This document shows positions 12,104 through 23,640 of a stretch of DNA of 64,000 nt, in pieces; positions within the stretch are counted from its first letter, which is position 1; the number at the start of each line of letters is the position of its first letter. The position numbers were made by a program, and so were the translations under genes. The stretch covers positions 15,000,120 through 15,064,119 of the forward strand of contig NW_020312827.1 in assembly GCF_003265705.1 (NCBI RefSeq), given 5' to 3'. The stretch is from Callorhinus ursinus. Taxonomy: Eukaryota > Chordata > Mammalia > Carnivora > Otariidae. Below the pieces are notes generated by a model. The model ran no database searches. It saw nothing but the letters and a program-made list of their open reading frames with translations, and was not told the origin of the DNA.

Positions 12104-12262
12104 GCAAGGGTTTGCAAACCTTTTCTGGGACGGGCCAGAGAATAAATACTTAAGGCTTCATGGGCCACAGGGTCTCTATTACTCAATGCAATGTTGTAGT
12201 GAGAAAACAGCCATAGACAGCAACAAATGAACAGGCATGGCCAGTTGGGCCCAATCCTGCTT
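12104..12262 (+). mobile_element. hAT-Charlie-type MITE, copy 1
   Basis: It starts 'caagggtttgcaaaccttttctgggacgggccagagaataaatacttaagg' and runs through 'cagccatagacagcaac' and 'atgaacaggcatggcc'. It is the same family as 62782-62960 in reverse orientation. Only the left end, with its terminal inverted-repeat sequence, is recognisable here. Non-autonomous and long dead. Confidence 0.7.
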
Positions 12263-12301
12263 TCATGTGCTCCTTACCCCACAGGTATCAATTCCCTGTT
12301 A

Positions 12302-12538
12302 CTAGTGAACAGGTTTTTTTTTTTTTTAATAGATTTAATTAATTAATTAATTAATTAATTAATTAATTTATTTAAGAGAGAGCACAAGCAGGGGGGAGGC
12401 GCAGAGGGAGAGGGAGAAGCAGACTCCCCGCTGAGCACAAAGCCTGACACAGGATTCGATCCTGGGACCCTAGGATCATGACCTGAGCCCAAGGCAGACG
12501 CTTAGCCAACTGAGCTACCCAGATGCCCTAGTTAACAG
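12302..12538 (-). mobile_element. CAN-SINE with target-site duplication
   Basis: In antisense order: poly-T (12314-12327), a TTAA-type tail array (12333-12370), the GA-rich body, 'gatcctgggaccctaggatcatgacctgag', and the tRNA-like head 'cttagccaactgagctaccc'. The flanks repeat CTAGTGAACAG (12302-12312) and CTAGTTAACAG (12528-12538), one mismatch in 11, as expected for L1-driven insertion. The tail tetranucleotide has expanded and may be polymorphic. Confidence 0.93.
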
Positions 12539-14572
12539 TTCTTTATATGAAATTCTTACTGTTCAAATTACCGGTATGGTTACTTCTCCTGACTGGATGT
12601 TGATTGATACACCACATTGAAATTTTAGGCAAGGACTTGGCTTTTGACTTGGGTCAGCTGATAGCATTTGCTCTGGATCTTACAATTCTGGTCAGTGTTA
12701 TGGCGGTGGTGGTGGGGGGGGGGAAATGAATGAGAGAAGGAGTGAATTTGTGGCAATCTTAAACAAAAAAAGTAACAAGCAAGTGGACATTTTAGGCAGG
12801 GCTTTCTTACCAGTGTGCAGATGAGACTTGGGGACAGCAGCAGAAAAATCTTTTCTTCTTGCCAGTTGTAAACTTCAGGTTTCACAAAATGTTGCCTCCA
12901 GTTATCTACTCTATAAAACTTTCATGTTTGATATAATTTCCAGGATTTTTAGGTAAAAGTGATGCTCTAGGAAGATGCAGGATGTTTTTCTGGGGCTCAC
13001 TCTCCCCTTGGCTCAGGATGGCAGTGCTTCTGGGGAGCACGTGTTAAATGCTCTTTGGAGTGGCAGTTTCATGCCCTCCCCAAGCTTTTCTTAGGCAAAG
13101 TACATTGCAATTGATTAGTTTTCTGCTTTCTAAATTGCTGTCAAGTTCCAGACTCATCTCCCTGAGATTATTCCCATCATCTTTATTGGAGGTTTGGGTG
13201 TCTGCAAATTCTTCAGTGACACATTTACAGGCTGTCTTTTGCTTTATGCTCACAGATGGCTAATCACAATCATGCCGTGTATTTTACTAGTTTAATTCTC
13301 AGAGGGTAACCTCTTTTCCAAGATTTTGTTTCTCTACGTATTGCCACTACCAAGGAAATGTTCCCTCATAGCAATGGGGCAGAGAACACTCACCCCGAGG
13401 CTATCCTGAAGACATGGCTCTGGGACTTCCTGAAAATAAAACCTTGCCTGGGATGTTTCTGCCAGGTTCCCTATGGCTTTTAATTCATGTGATGGCTTAG
13501 GGAGAGAAGTGAAAGGAAAAAGCACGCTCACGGGCAATCCTGGTGCAAAAGCAATAGCAGTTGGCAAAACCTTTGTCCTAACTGCCTATCAATTTTTCTC
13601 TTTGTTATTGTACAAGCAGGGAAGTTTGTAAGATCAGCTGTTGTAAGTGATGAATTAAGACAGAATTACAAGCAGACGATGCCTTATTGCTGGTGTCAGA
13701 TTTAAACCTTTGAAGGGAAAAGAGGGAAAAGGGAAAGAAACATTTTTTCCCTCTTGCTCATTTAAGGCTTGGAATGGAGTATGAGAAGCACCTTGATCAT
13801 CAGGTGAGAACTTTCCACTTCCCGTCCCTCCCATTTAAGACCAACCAGTACTATTTTGTAGATAGAATACAGGGTCCACAAAGTGCCTCACAAGAATTTG
13901 AAATAGGTAAGATGTTCCCTGGGTTAAACTATAAAACTGACTTAGATCAGTGTGAGAAAGTGCAAAGTCATCTTAGAAAGAAACTGTTTTCTACGCTAAG
14001 ACATAATAAGAAATGGACTGTAGGCACCAGCACAGGCAAAGGAGGAAAATGCCTTTCAGAAAGAAGTTGAAGAGAGGCAGCACCTGTCCAGGCCTGTTCT
14101 ATAGGAGAGGCACTCCACCTCCAACTCCCATCCCTGCACAATCAGGAGTGTCAGCCATTACCATCTTTACACTCATCACCTGCCTTATTTGATCTTTGCC
14201 TGGTCAACTGCTGCTGATGATCTTGCTCCCTGGGTGGATTTGTCTACAGAGAGAGAATGGCTTGATCCCCAAACATTCCTATCATAACCACTTGACAGCT
14301 GTTTTCTCATGGGAAATGAACAAATTAGCAACATGGTGGTTGTGAAGTTGGTTGAGTGCTATCTAAGACTTGGGGAGCTAACAGATCAGTTATCTGCCAT
14401 GTTGGATAAGGACCCCCAGTTTGGGACCAGCCAGACTCCTATGGCACTTGTAAATAGTCCTAAAACATTTCTGAATTTTTTTTTCAGATAATGATATTTT
14501 TATTACCTAGAAACTTAATTCTAAGAAGAAAAAATTGATTAAATTACAACTACGAGGAAACTCAGAATACTG
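12539..14572. other. Unique DNA, no gene seen
   Basis: It contains a run of ten G at about 12712-12721. No exon, repeat or CpG cluster is recognised. A 98-codon frame at 13774-14070 has ordinary composition but no recognisable domain. Confidence 0.45.
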
Positions 14573-14875
14573 TAATGATTAAGAGCAGGGCCTTTGGGTT
14601 CAGACAACATGGGCTCCAGACCTGGTCCTCTTGCCTTTCTTCATGAAGCCCATAGGCACTTGGTTGGTCTCTGTGTGTTCAAACTGTTTCATCTATAAAG
14701 TGAACACAGTAATACTTAAGAAAGTGTTTATGTACCAGGCTTGTTGTGAGCTTTAAATGAGATTTGCCCATATGCCCAAATGAGTATTTGCCCATAAAAT
14801 ACTTACCACAATGCCTGGTGCATGGTAAGGTATCAATAAATTATAGCTGTCATCATCATGATTATTATGATCAAG
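14573..14875 (+). mobile_element. MIR SINE, nearly full length
   Basis: From 'tgtaatgattaagagcagggcctttgggttcagac' through 'actgtttcatctataaag' and 'gcttgttgtgagctttaaatgagat' to 'atgcctggtgcatggtaaggtatcaataaatta'. All parts of MIR are present in order, with a small internal duplication around 14767-14792 ('tttgcccatatgcccaaatgag' and 'atttgcccata'). Confidence 0.8.
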
Positions 14876-15054
14876 TATTTTTTCTCCTTTTTAAGGATCA
14901 AAGTCATATGCTACTGACAATCAGAGTTTAGATCAGCCAAGAGAATCAGTGCTAAAAACCAAGTTGAAAGAACTTTTGACCAGCACTGTTCTAGTGTAAA
15001 ATAAAAAATACACATTGATTTAACTAAAAATATTGCTTTTAATTTCAGATAGTA

Positions 15055-15830
15055 ATAAATGAAATGAAAGGGAGATGAAGGCTGTGGGAGGATGATGGTG
15101 GTGATGTTAGAGGAGCTCTACCAGTTTTAGATCCAAAGAGCAATTGATATGAGCTGGATGGGCTGAAGACCCTATGAGCAAGTGGCATCAGAGCCCAGAG
15201 CCAAATGATGTGGTCAGCCCTTTAGGATCTGCAGGAAAGATTCAGGAAGGGGGTGCAGCTAATACAACCTGGAGGAGGGAAAGAGCTTGGCATTTTCTAG
15301 AAATAGAAGGAGGGCCAGTGAGAATGGAAAACAGTGATGGGGGACTGGAAGGGGGTGGGGTCGGGAGGGAGGACTTGTGGGCCACTGCAGAGAGGATGGT
15401 TTCACACTCAAGGCAGAAGGAATGACTGTAGGGGTGTGAGGCAGTGCAGCCCCAGACTGGAGTGTGGAGAATGGACTGACATGGGGTAATGCATCGCCAA
15501 GGAGCAGGGAGAGTGTCTGGAGGTTAATAGGCTTAGGCTGGTGCAGAGACAGTGGAAATGGAGAGAAATGGTTGGATGTATTTTGGAAATAAAGCTGATA
15601 GGACTTCCTGACAAATTGAATGTGGGGAGTAAGGGCCAGAGAGAAGTCAAAGATGATTGTTGGATTTTTGGCTCAAATAGTGATGTGAATGATCATTTCA
15701 GTGAGTGAGGGTGGATAGACTGGGACAAAGTAGATTTGGTAGGGAAAAAATTAGATTTATTTGAAATAAGTTTAGACTATTAGATGTCAGTTGGAAATGT
15801 TTTAGATATTTAGGTGGGCTTTGTAGGGAA
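15055..15830 (-). mobile_element. L2-like LINE sequence, antisense
   Basis: Purine-rich sequence with phrases such as 'gacagtggaaatggagagaaatgg', 'gtcaaagatgattgttggatttttggct' and 'agatgtcagttggaaatg' matches antisense sequence I associate with L2. No reading frame survives. Family assignment is moderate. Confidence 0.45.
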
Positions 15831-16785
15831 CGTTTGTGTTTTCTAAAAAGTTTTAAAAATCAAAAAGCCTATTTTGAGGAGCTCCACCATCCTAGAGCCC
15901 TATGCTGGGAACTGCTCTTCTTGTTCAATCCTTTTGTTATACATGAAAAAAAAAAAAACGTTATTTTGCGACGAGATTTCCACTGTGACTCAGTGGTGGA
16001 ACTGGCCCTAGCACCTGAGCTTATTCACTGATCTATTTATTTCTGATGAGTTATTCTATTCTGAGCTTCACATCAGCCCCAACATAGTCTCTATAATAAG
16101 AAGAGTCTCAGGATGCCCTAAGCTTAAGAATGCGTTTTGGATAAAACAAAGATCTTGTTTTCATGCAAATGTGGCCTCATAAATGAAGACAGGTGGAAAT
16201 GGATACAGAGCCAAGCTGTGGAAGTTAAATAGATTTTCAAAACATCAACAACTTCTTAAGGGATTGTTTGCCCATCTGGGTTTATTGGGACTGCCCAGAA
16301 AAACCAGGTCAAGTGATCATGTCCAAAGAGTAGGCCTTGTCAGATATGAAATAATTATTTAAATTGTATTATTGGGATCCTGTCTGACTTTCTGCCCCAG
16401 GGATTGGGGGTGGTCAGGGAAGCCATTAGTGATTGCTGAGAAACCAATACTACATATTCCAAACAAACCTGCACACATTGTCCCATAAAAATCTCATTAC
16501 TCACCCTGTTCTCTCTGAATCAGCATTCTGGGCATTGTCAGAGATATCCTGTAAATTGCACATTTATAAATTACTCATTTATAACATCTGTCAGAAGACA
16601 GCTACAGAAGCCGATAATTTTTTCCGCTCTAGCCTCAGTTCTGGAGCAGCTTGCTTTCAGGTTGTGTTTTGATTTTTTCAGCATCCCTGAAGACCTCAGA
16701 CCTATTGTTGACTGGCTTCAAAGTACCTGGGAGTGTTTCAATGAATCCGGAGTGCCTCTTTGACCCACTCATGGAGTTGGCTGGA
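15831..16785. other. Unique DNA with a poly-A run
   Basis: An A-run lies near 15945-15957. A short antisense L2-like phrase ('ggtggtcagggaagcc') occurs near 16410. Nothing else is recognised. Confidence 0.4.
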
Positions 16786-16870
16786 AATCAGCCACGTGCC
16801 AGGAAATACATCTTGGGAATGAAGAGGTGAAAGAGACAGTCCCTGTTAAAGACAGCCATAGAGAGCTCAG
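16786..16870 (-). mobile_element. Short L2 fragment
   Basis: 'cacgtgccaggaaatacatcttgggaatgaagaggtgaaagagacagtccctgtt' resembles the reversed L2 3' region. Confidence 0.45.
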
Positions 16871-17011
16871 AAAATTAGTGAAGATAGCACAGCATGAAGG
16901 GAACTGCCATAGGGATTTGCATGGGGTATTGGTAAAAATGGAAGAAGCATCTCACTCCACTTGGGTAACATGCTTGGAGAAAAGAGGTGGGGAAATGCTT
17001 CAAAGTGACAC

Positions 17012-17615
17012 CCGAGAACACTCACACACTACTGGTAGGAATGTAAAATGGTGCAGCCACTCTGGAAAACAGCCTGGCCATTCCTCCAAAGGTAAAACAT
17101 CGAGTTACCATATGATCCAGCAATTCCACTCCTAGGTCTCTCTACCTGAGAGAAATGAAAACATAGGCTCACACACAAAAAAAGTTGCCCATGAATGTTC
17201 AGAACAGTATTATTCATAATAGCTGCAACATGAAAACAACCCAAGTGTCCCTCAAATGATGAGTGGATAATTAAAACATGGCATCTATACACTGGAATAT
17301 TATTTGACATTAGATAGAAAAGCACCAATGCATATTACAACATGGTTGAAGCTTGAACACATGATGCTGTGTGAAAGAAGTCAATCACAAAGGCTCAAAT
17401 GTTGTGTGATTTCCTTTTATGAAATATCTAGAATGGGCAAATCTATAAAATCTATAAAGACAGGGAGTGGATTCCTGCCAAAGGTGCTTTGGCATTGATT
17501 GCTGTGATGGACGTACAACTTTGTGAATATACTAAAAGCCCTTGAATTCTATACTCAAATGGGTGAATTGTATGGTATATGAAATCCCAATAAGGTTGTT
17601 CAAAAACACAGGGAC
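17012..17615 (+). mobile_element. Old L1 (L1M-type) 3' end
   Basis: The plus strand carries the L1 ORF2 C-terminal coding area ('ctactggtaggaatgtaaaatggtgcagcca', 'ccatatgatccagcaattccactcct', 'actggaatattattt') and then the 3' UTR ('ttgaattctatactcaaatgggtgaattgtatggtat'). It is riddled with frameshifts and stops. It is sense-oriented and 5'-truncated, with a weak A-rich end. Confidence 0.85.
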
Positions 17616-17689
17616 ACGTGAGGACCAGTGGGACAGAAAGTTACTAGGGAGAGGACATTCTAGGGAGTGACAATAATGAGCAAGTCTAG

Positions 17690-18220
17690 CCCTTAGTAAC
17701 CCCTCTTGACTCTACTTCCAAAATGCATCCCAGATCCTTCTCATCCTCTCTATTTCCACCACCACCCTCCTCATCCGAGCCACCGGCATCTGCTCTCTGG
17801 ACCATGGAAGTAGTCTCCTAACTATTGCACTTCTGTTCCTGTGCTGGGGAGTTGAATGGCTTTCAGGGACTGAAAGTATGGGAAGATCATTTTTCAGAGG
17901 CCCTGCTGCCGGGTGCCAGGCTGCTCATGCCCCTTCCCCATCGCCTCTTCCCCGTTTCTTCTGATCGTCCAGCTCATTCCCAGTTGCATTGTCCTCCTCA
18001 GGGACACTCGATCACAACTGAGAGTGGGTTTTTTTGTAGCTCCTGACACCTGCTGAGGTTACTTGTTCACGTATGTCCTTTCTTGCCTACTCTCGGTTTC
18101 CTTCCTAGAATGCAAGCTCCATGCAAGAGGGACTTTGATTCACAGTGGCACGTGCAGTGTCTAGTTCAGTCTCTTGTACACAGAAGCTTCTTGAACTCTT
18201 GCTTGGTGAGTGTGTGAATG
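17690..18220 (+). mobile_element. L2 LINE fragment
   Basis: The order fits L2 sense: 'accaccaccctcctcatccgagccacc', 'agtctcctaactattgca', 'ttcttgcctactctcggtttccttcctagaatgcaagctccatgcaagaggg', 'cagtgtctagttcagtctctt', ending 'gtgagtgtgtgaatg'. Confidence 0.65.
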
Positions 18221-18494
18221 AGGAAGGGTGAGGGAGGGCTGGGCCTTGGGCACCGATCTCGCACAGTCCAAGCCTGGAATTCCACAGGGTGGATGTTGTT
18301 GGTGGAGGGAGGGGAAGTTTCTAGGGAAGACAGGTCACAGGGAGCTTTGTTATCCCTCGCTGTGCCATCTTAGAAAAGACATTTCATCTCTCCAAACCTC
18401 CAGCTATCCATTTTAAAATGGAATTTCTAAAACCCAACTCGTGAGGGTTAAAATGTGCATACATCACATGAAAACCCTGTGGAAATTATGAAGT

Positions 18495-18650
18495 GACCTA
18501 TTCATATATTTAACATTGAATATTATCATATGCCCACAGGGGTTCTGAAAATTCAGAGATTAAAAAAGGTGTGTTCTCTGTCCTTGAGGAGCCCATGTCT
18601 GGCAAGGAAGATAGACCCACAAGAAGTTATAAAGGGGTGTCTTACATGAT
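18495..18650 (-). mobile_element. L2 fragment
   Basis: Antisense L2 3' order: 'ttcatatatttaacattgaatat', 'gtgttctctgtccttgaggagcccatgtctggcaaggaagatagac'. Confidence 0.55.
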
Positions 18651-18864
18651 TATTGCCTCGAGGCCTCCCAGTTGGAGTGCCTGACCTCCAGTTGTTCCTC
18701 TTGACCTGGTGCCCGTCTGCTTTGTGTTTTTATTAGTGCCTGGACATCTTCAAAGACAATGGTGGGCCTCCATGTCTTCTGCAGGGCTTGTGTGGTGTCC
18801 TCGGGGACCAGATGCTCAGGAACACCCACCTCTTCCCTTGAATGCAGGGCTCAGCTTGTCTTCA

Positions 18865-18964
18865 AAACTGTGGGATCAAAACAAAACAAAACAAGACAAG
18901 ACAAGACAAAATAAACTGTGGGATCAAACAAAAACAAAAACAAAACCCAAACTGTGGGATCAAA
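18865..18964. repeat. Three-copy 16-bp motif within (AAAAC)n/(AAGAC)n
   Basis: AAACTGTGGGATCAAA occurs exactly at 18865-18880, 18913-18928 and 18949-18964, with (AAAAC)n, (AAGAC)n or similar between copies. It is a compound minisatellite grown by slippage. Confidence 0.9.
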
Positions 18965-20855
18965 AATCCCGGGTCTCCCAAGCTTATACCCGGAGTCACA
19001 AAAAGAAATTTCCTTTTGTAACAGGAGGTTTCTTTATTCTCCTTAGGTCGTCTCTCCCAGAGTCTTATTCAATCAGGGGCCATTTTGATGTGGCTCAACT
19101 TTTGGTGTGTAGGTTTCATTTTGCGCTGCCTTGTCATCGCCTCATTTCTCCTCTTGGCTTTGCTAAAATTTGTTCTGCCCCATCTTCATTTTTGTTTTCG
19201 TGACTGGGGACCCTGCTCCATACCCCTCTCGGTTCTCAGAGCCTAGCAGTGTCCACAGAAATGTTCTCTGTGCTCCCCAGAATCTTGTCCACGCCCCATA
19301 ATTATTTTAGGCACAGGACATGGCAGTGTGTGTTTCTCAGCTGCTTCTGACGTGATTCGGAGAACTCCCTTGGGAGGACTTGGTCTCTGTCACCTCGTCA
19401 CTACGTGTGCCTGGCGCAGAGTGGACAATGGTTTATGGGATGGAGGTGTCATGGGTCATAGTGACAATAGTATCTTCAAACCAATCCTCTTGTTCTTCCT
19501 TGGCTCTAAGTAAAAAATGTCAAGAGAACAGCCCCTTCTCCGTCTCCTATAAGCCCACAGGGATGTCATGGCTGACTGAAGGGTGGGTAACGTGGAGGAG
19601 AAGCTGTGTTTTACTGTCATATCTCTAGTCTCAAGGCTTCTCAAGGGTTTCATTTCTGTCTCTTGCCTGGGGGACTCGAGGGTCTGAGTGGGGTGGATTA
19701 TTTTCCCAGCTTCCGATTCACGTCAGGACTAGACCCTCAGCTGTGTCCGAGAAGAAGACGGTGCTGGTGGAGATAAAAAGAGAATGAGGGGTAGGTTTTG
19801 ATTAGAAATAAATGGAGGGAAAAAAAAAAAAAACCCAGGGAAATCTTTCTTCAAAGATTTACGACATGTTTGCTCAATAAACCTTTATTTATTACCCAAA
19901 GTCTGATTTCTTTCAGAAGATTATCTTGGCATAGAGTCGTTAAGTAAAGGCGACTTAGTGGAATTAGAAAAATCTAGGCAGAGGGGAGCCTTAGAAAGTA
20001 GTTGTCCATCTGTGTGAATTTTTAGACAATTTTTTTTTTTTTTTTTGTGGCATTGGAGGGTGATTGCATGGAGGAATCAGTCCCTTTCAAAGCCAGCAGG
20101 AATGCAATTGTGCTGTCCTGGGTTTGAGGCTGCTACTATAAAATCTTCATCTTTTACCTAATTATGCCTGCTTCTGATCAGCTCTTCTTGGGGAAAAAAG
20201 TTTTCTTCTTGTAATTATACATCTGACTGCACATTTGTCAAATTGTTGATCAAGGGCTCTTTCTTCTTTTAATAAATGTGACGTATCTATTCCAAAGCTT
20301 TCCTTCTATAATTAATAACAATAAGATCTGGTTACCTGTGGAGAGTGGAGACATTGAAAAAGAACCAGAAGAAATACAAGATGGTATCAGCAGCCAACAA
20401 CAGGGCCCTCAGCCTTCTCTGGCCCCTGCCCAGACTGCACCTGCTACCCAGAGACCTCACCTGCCTATGGGGCCCCTGGCTCCTTTCAGGGCTCCCCTTG
20501 GTGCTTTATTTGTAAAGGAGAAAAAGCTGGACTGCAGTAAGAAGATGTATCTCATTTAAGAGGGATAAAGATAAGATAAAATATTATACCTACAAAACAA
20601 TAATACAAACAGTGTTATTTGTCCTGGACACTTACCCACGGAGGGCCTGTCTTGTCACTGGTCACAAATGCGAATACAGGGAATGCAGGAAGACCCACGA
20701 CATCCTTTTGGTTAAATTCTCCTCCTTCAGAAGGACTGTTTAGGACAGACTGATTCCGGGGGTAAGAGGTGATTCTGGCCCACACTGTTCCAGGCATCAC
20801 TTGGGAAATTCGTTGTACTTTTATATAATACTAACAGCTATCTGGTGGAGAGTCC
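18965..20855. other. Unique DNA, no gene called
   Basis: It contains an A-run (about 19820-19833) and a T-run (about 20031-20046). A 93-codon frame at 20278-20559 has a protein-like Glu/Pro/Gln-rich middle and a GTAAGA sequence at 20537-20542. There is no clear splice acceptor, so it is reported only as a lead. Confidence 0.4.
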
Positions 20856-20958
20856 TGCATCACATGTATTATTTATAATCATTATCATAGCTAATATTTA
20901 TTGAAGCCCTCCCCAGAGGTCAGATGCTGTCCTAAGGCACTTTATGTGTTTGATGGAT
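20856..20958 (-). mobile_element. MIR fragment
   Basis: 'taatcattatcatagctaatatttattgaagccc' then 'gatgctgtcctaaggcactttatgtg' is the reversed MIR 3' half. Confidence 0.65.
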
Positions 20959-21149
20959 TCCTCCAAAGCACATATGGTAAAAGACTTGCCACATATTTTC
21001 TCTGAATTAAGTCAACTCTAGTCCTGATGCTGCATTTTGCAATGTTGTGGAAAAGTAACTTGTTAATCTCTTTCTCTTGGGTCTTACCAGGCCCTAGGGC
21101 TAAAGTACTGCAGGAAAATGGGCATTGAGTTCTCTGTGCATGAAATGGC

Positions 21150-21164
21150 GGGGGGGGGGGGGGG
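21150..21164 (+). repeat. G15 homopolymer
   Basis: Fifteen consecutive G after 'aaatggc'. It is prone to length error and could form a G-quadruplex. Confidence 0.9.
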
Positions 21165-21221
21165 TCCTTGCCAAAGATCGTCACTGCTTGGTCACTTGGA
21201 GGCCCTCAAATCTGGATAGCT

Positions 21222-21296
21222 CCATTGATGGGATCTAGATCTAGATCTATATACCATATAGATTTACATATATCCTATGTCACTGGAGAACCCTGA
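21222..21296 (-). mobile_element. LTR 5'-end fragment
   Basis: Read in reverse it begins with a TGTATTAGTCAGGGTTCTCC-type LTR terminus followed by an AT-rich array. I take it as the family seen at 2885-4372. A GATCTA tandem (21233-21250) is embedded. Confidence 0.45.
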
Positions 21297-21478
21297 CTAA
21301 TACACTGCCCTTAGTGAGACCAGACCTGGAATAACAGTCTTATTTGGACATGTCCCCAGGGAAATGGAAAATTTGTTTTCTTTAGCTCTTAAATGAGAAC
21401 CATTATTGCCTTTTTCTAGAGAGAGCCTAGTCAAGAACCAAAACCTGTCTAACTCTTGGGGCAAGAGCAGGAAATTGT

Positions 21479-21548
21479 TCTTTTAGTCCTTTTATTTATC
21501 TTTTAATTTTTAAAAATATTTTATTTGACATAGAGAAAGAGAGAGGGG

Positions 21549-21585
<37 letters not shown>

Positions 21586-21750
21586 CACAAGCAGGGGGAC
21601 CAGCAGGCAGAGGCAGAGGGAGAAGCAGATTCTCTGCTAAGCAGGAAGCCCAAAGTGGGGCTCGATCCCAGGACCCTGAGATCATGACCTGAGCCAAAGG
21701 CAGACGCTTAACTGACTGAGCCACCCAGGAGCCCTCTTTCAGTCCTTTTA
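21479..21750 (-). mobile_element. CAN-SINE with target-site duplication
   Basis: Antisense order: A/T tail, expanded (GA)n (about 21536-21586), 'gggctcgatcccaggaccctgagatcatgacctgag', head 'cttaactgactgagccaccc'. The flanking duplication is TCTTTTAGTCCTTTTA (21479-21494) against TCTTTCAGTCCTTTTA (21735-21750), one mismatch in 16. Confidence 0.95.
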
Positions 21751-21784
21751 GAATAATCCGTGTGAGTAGGAAAAATAACACTAC

Positions 21785-22005
21785 TTGCTTGCTCAGTGCT
21801 TATACTGCTGTCCACACAGTTTGTCTTTCATTCTTGCAATAACTCACTGGGGAAGGGATTAATAGTGTGATCATTTCCTCTTTCAGATAGAGACCCTGAG
21901 GTCATGGAGAAGCCAGGGAACTTGCCCAAACCAGTCCAACAGGTTGTTCCTGGTAAGGTCAAGACTTACCCTTGACCGGCTGACTCCAAACCCATCCTCT
22001 GGATA
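21785..22005 (-). mobile_element. MIR SINE
   Basis: Antisense MIR: 'cttgctcagtgcttatactg', 'gcaataactcactggggaagg', 'gatagagaccctgaggtcatggagaagccagggaacttgcccaa', then a diverged head. Confidence 0.65.
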
Positions 22006-22039
22006 TTGCTGTGTGTTAATCTCAGTTCTTGGAAGCGGG

Positions 22040-22705
22040 TTGCCTGTGACCTTCTCAGGTGGTTCTGGGTGACATGCTGGCTTTGCCACTTCCAGACTGC
22101 ATGATGTTGGATGTGTTGTGTGGCCTCAACCATCCCATTCCCAGGGCCCGATGCCCCCTTGGCTACACTAGTTTTCTTTTTTGCATCTTCTTGCTGCCTT
22201 CATCTGGGGTGCTTTGCCCTCTCTCTTTATTCTGCTTGAAAAGCCCTCACCAGCACATTTTCATGACTGGTCCATCCTTATTGAACGCTCTACCCAAATG
22301 TCCCTGCCTCTGCCCCAGAGCCCCTCCACCAAATCACCCTGTAACAAATCAACTGTTTCCCTTCAAAGCACTGATTTTGTGCTTGAGATGATGCTGTTTG
22401 TTGGTTTCAGTGTTTATTTTTTATTTTTCCCTACCAGAATGTCTGTTACTTGTGGGGCACTGTATCTTTCATATTCACCACCATGTCCTTAGCATAGAGA
22501 ACCGTCGGTGCTGGGCCCATAATGGATGCCCAAAAAACATCTATGAACTTCCAGACTTTCTGGCCCTCAATTTATTTTTAGGTATAATATCAGGATGATA
22601 TTACTAACTTTCAGCATTATTGTTAGAAATTGAGGGAATATGTACACGTAGCTCAGTGCTCGATGTTTCATAAATAGTAGCTGCTCTGGTGATCATTGGC
22701 TATTT
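22040..22705 (+). mobile_element. MIR interrupted by an L2 fragment
   Basis: The MIR 5' part (about 22040-22135: 'ggctttgccacttccagactgcatgatgttggatgtg') and the MIR 3' part (about 22560-22705: 'cctcaatttatttttaggtataatatcaggatgatatta', then 'gctcagtgctcgatgtttcataaatagt') flank an L2-sense section (about 22140-22550). Both parts have the same orientation. Confidence 0.55.
22140..22550 (+). mobile_element. L2 LINE 3' fragment within MIR
   Basis: L2 order: 'ccagcacattttcatgac', 'ccctaccagaatgtctgttacttg', 'gcactgtatctttcatattcaccaccatgtccttagcatag', 'gcccataatggatgcccaaaaaacatctatgaa'. Confidence 0.6.
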
Positions 22706-23517
22706 TTCTTTTCACTACCCAAGGGGTTGAAAAAATGTTTCACTGAATGCAATCTTGGCAGCAAAGAGGTCCCCAAAGCATTGCCTTGCCTGTCCTCAGC
22801 CTTGGGGAAAATAAATCACATTTTCTATTGAAGAGTGATGTAACATTGCCACAAAAGGAACTTTATCTGTTTAGCCCTATCCATCATTATTCTCTCTTTA
22901 CCCCTCCTGGCCTCTCCCTCCCTGGGAAGGCGCTCACACTTACTATGTGTGCTCTAATCTCCACTGCGTTTCTTTCTGTCTGTCATGATGATTGATCTTT
23001 AGCTAACAAATCAGCTTGGATGGCAGTGTGGTCACTGTCCCCTCTGATGGAAGGTGTGGCTGCTCTGTAAACCATCCAGGGAGATGCTGGCCCAGTGCTG
23101 ATGGGGCACAGCTTCCAGAGGGTTCTCTCTCCACAGAGCTGTGGTCTGTTGAAGAGGCTCCAAGCGTGCAGTCTCCTCTAGGCGAGGTGGCAGTGTTCTC
23201 CTCAGCCCTAAGATCAGCGCCTGCCTGGATTTGTGCTTTGGTGGCCACTTCCTTGGCTTCCTTCCGTGAGCTCTTAAATCAGAACTGGGCACAGCAGAGA
23301 GGTCAGGAAGCCAGGGCTTCCTGGGGTCTTGGTTGGGCCTTTTCATGACTAATTACAATAATAAAAGGATTGAAAAGGGGTCTTTGAACATTCTTTAGCA
23401 GGTAAAATAGTCATGCTTTGTTGGAAAATTCTCCCTCGTTCCCCCATTCATGCCATAATGAGGAATCTATGGGGTAGGGTCTCAGGCAGTGCCAGAGATA
23501 GAACCCAGCAACCCCTC
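22706..23517. other. Unique DNA, no gene seen
   Basis: Overlapping frames of 80-110 codons on both strands at 23003-23348 reflect locally higher GC. No domain is recognised. Confidence 0.45.
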
Positions 23518-23548
<31 letters not shown>

Positions 23549-23640
23549 GCGCTAACATTTATGAGACCCTACCAGGTGACCTGCACCATTAATTACTTTA
23601 TATACAGATGTATTTAATCTTCCAGGAATAATGAGCTAAG
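23518..23640 (-). mobile_element. MIR fragment with (ATG)n
   Basis: A perfect (ATG) array at 23518-23548 passes into 'gcgctaacatttatgagaccctaccaggtgacctgca', the reversed MIR 3' end. MIR 3' ends often seed such trinucleotide arrays. Confidence 0.65.

Noticed and set aside
12302..12538. tRNA gene in the SINE heads
   Set aside because: The tRNA-like part is the degenerate SINE promoter followed by a SINE body and tail, here and in the other five copies.
18709..19203. 164-codon ORF
   Set aside because: It runs through the AAAAC/AAGAC minisatellite, giving a Lys/Thr/Asn-rich low-complexity middle.
23518..23548. CRISPR-like or regulatory array
   Set aside because: Simple (ATG)n slippage at a MIR 3' end. 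No direct repeats with unique spacers exist anywhere in the window.
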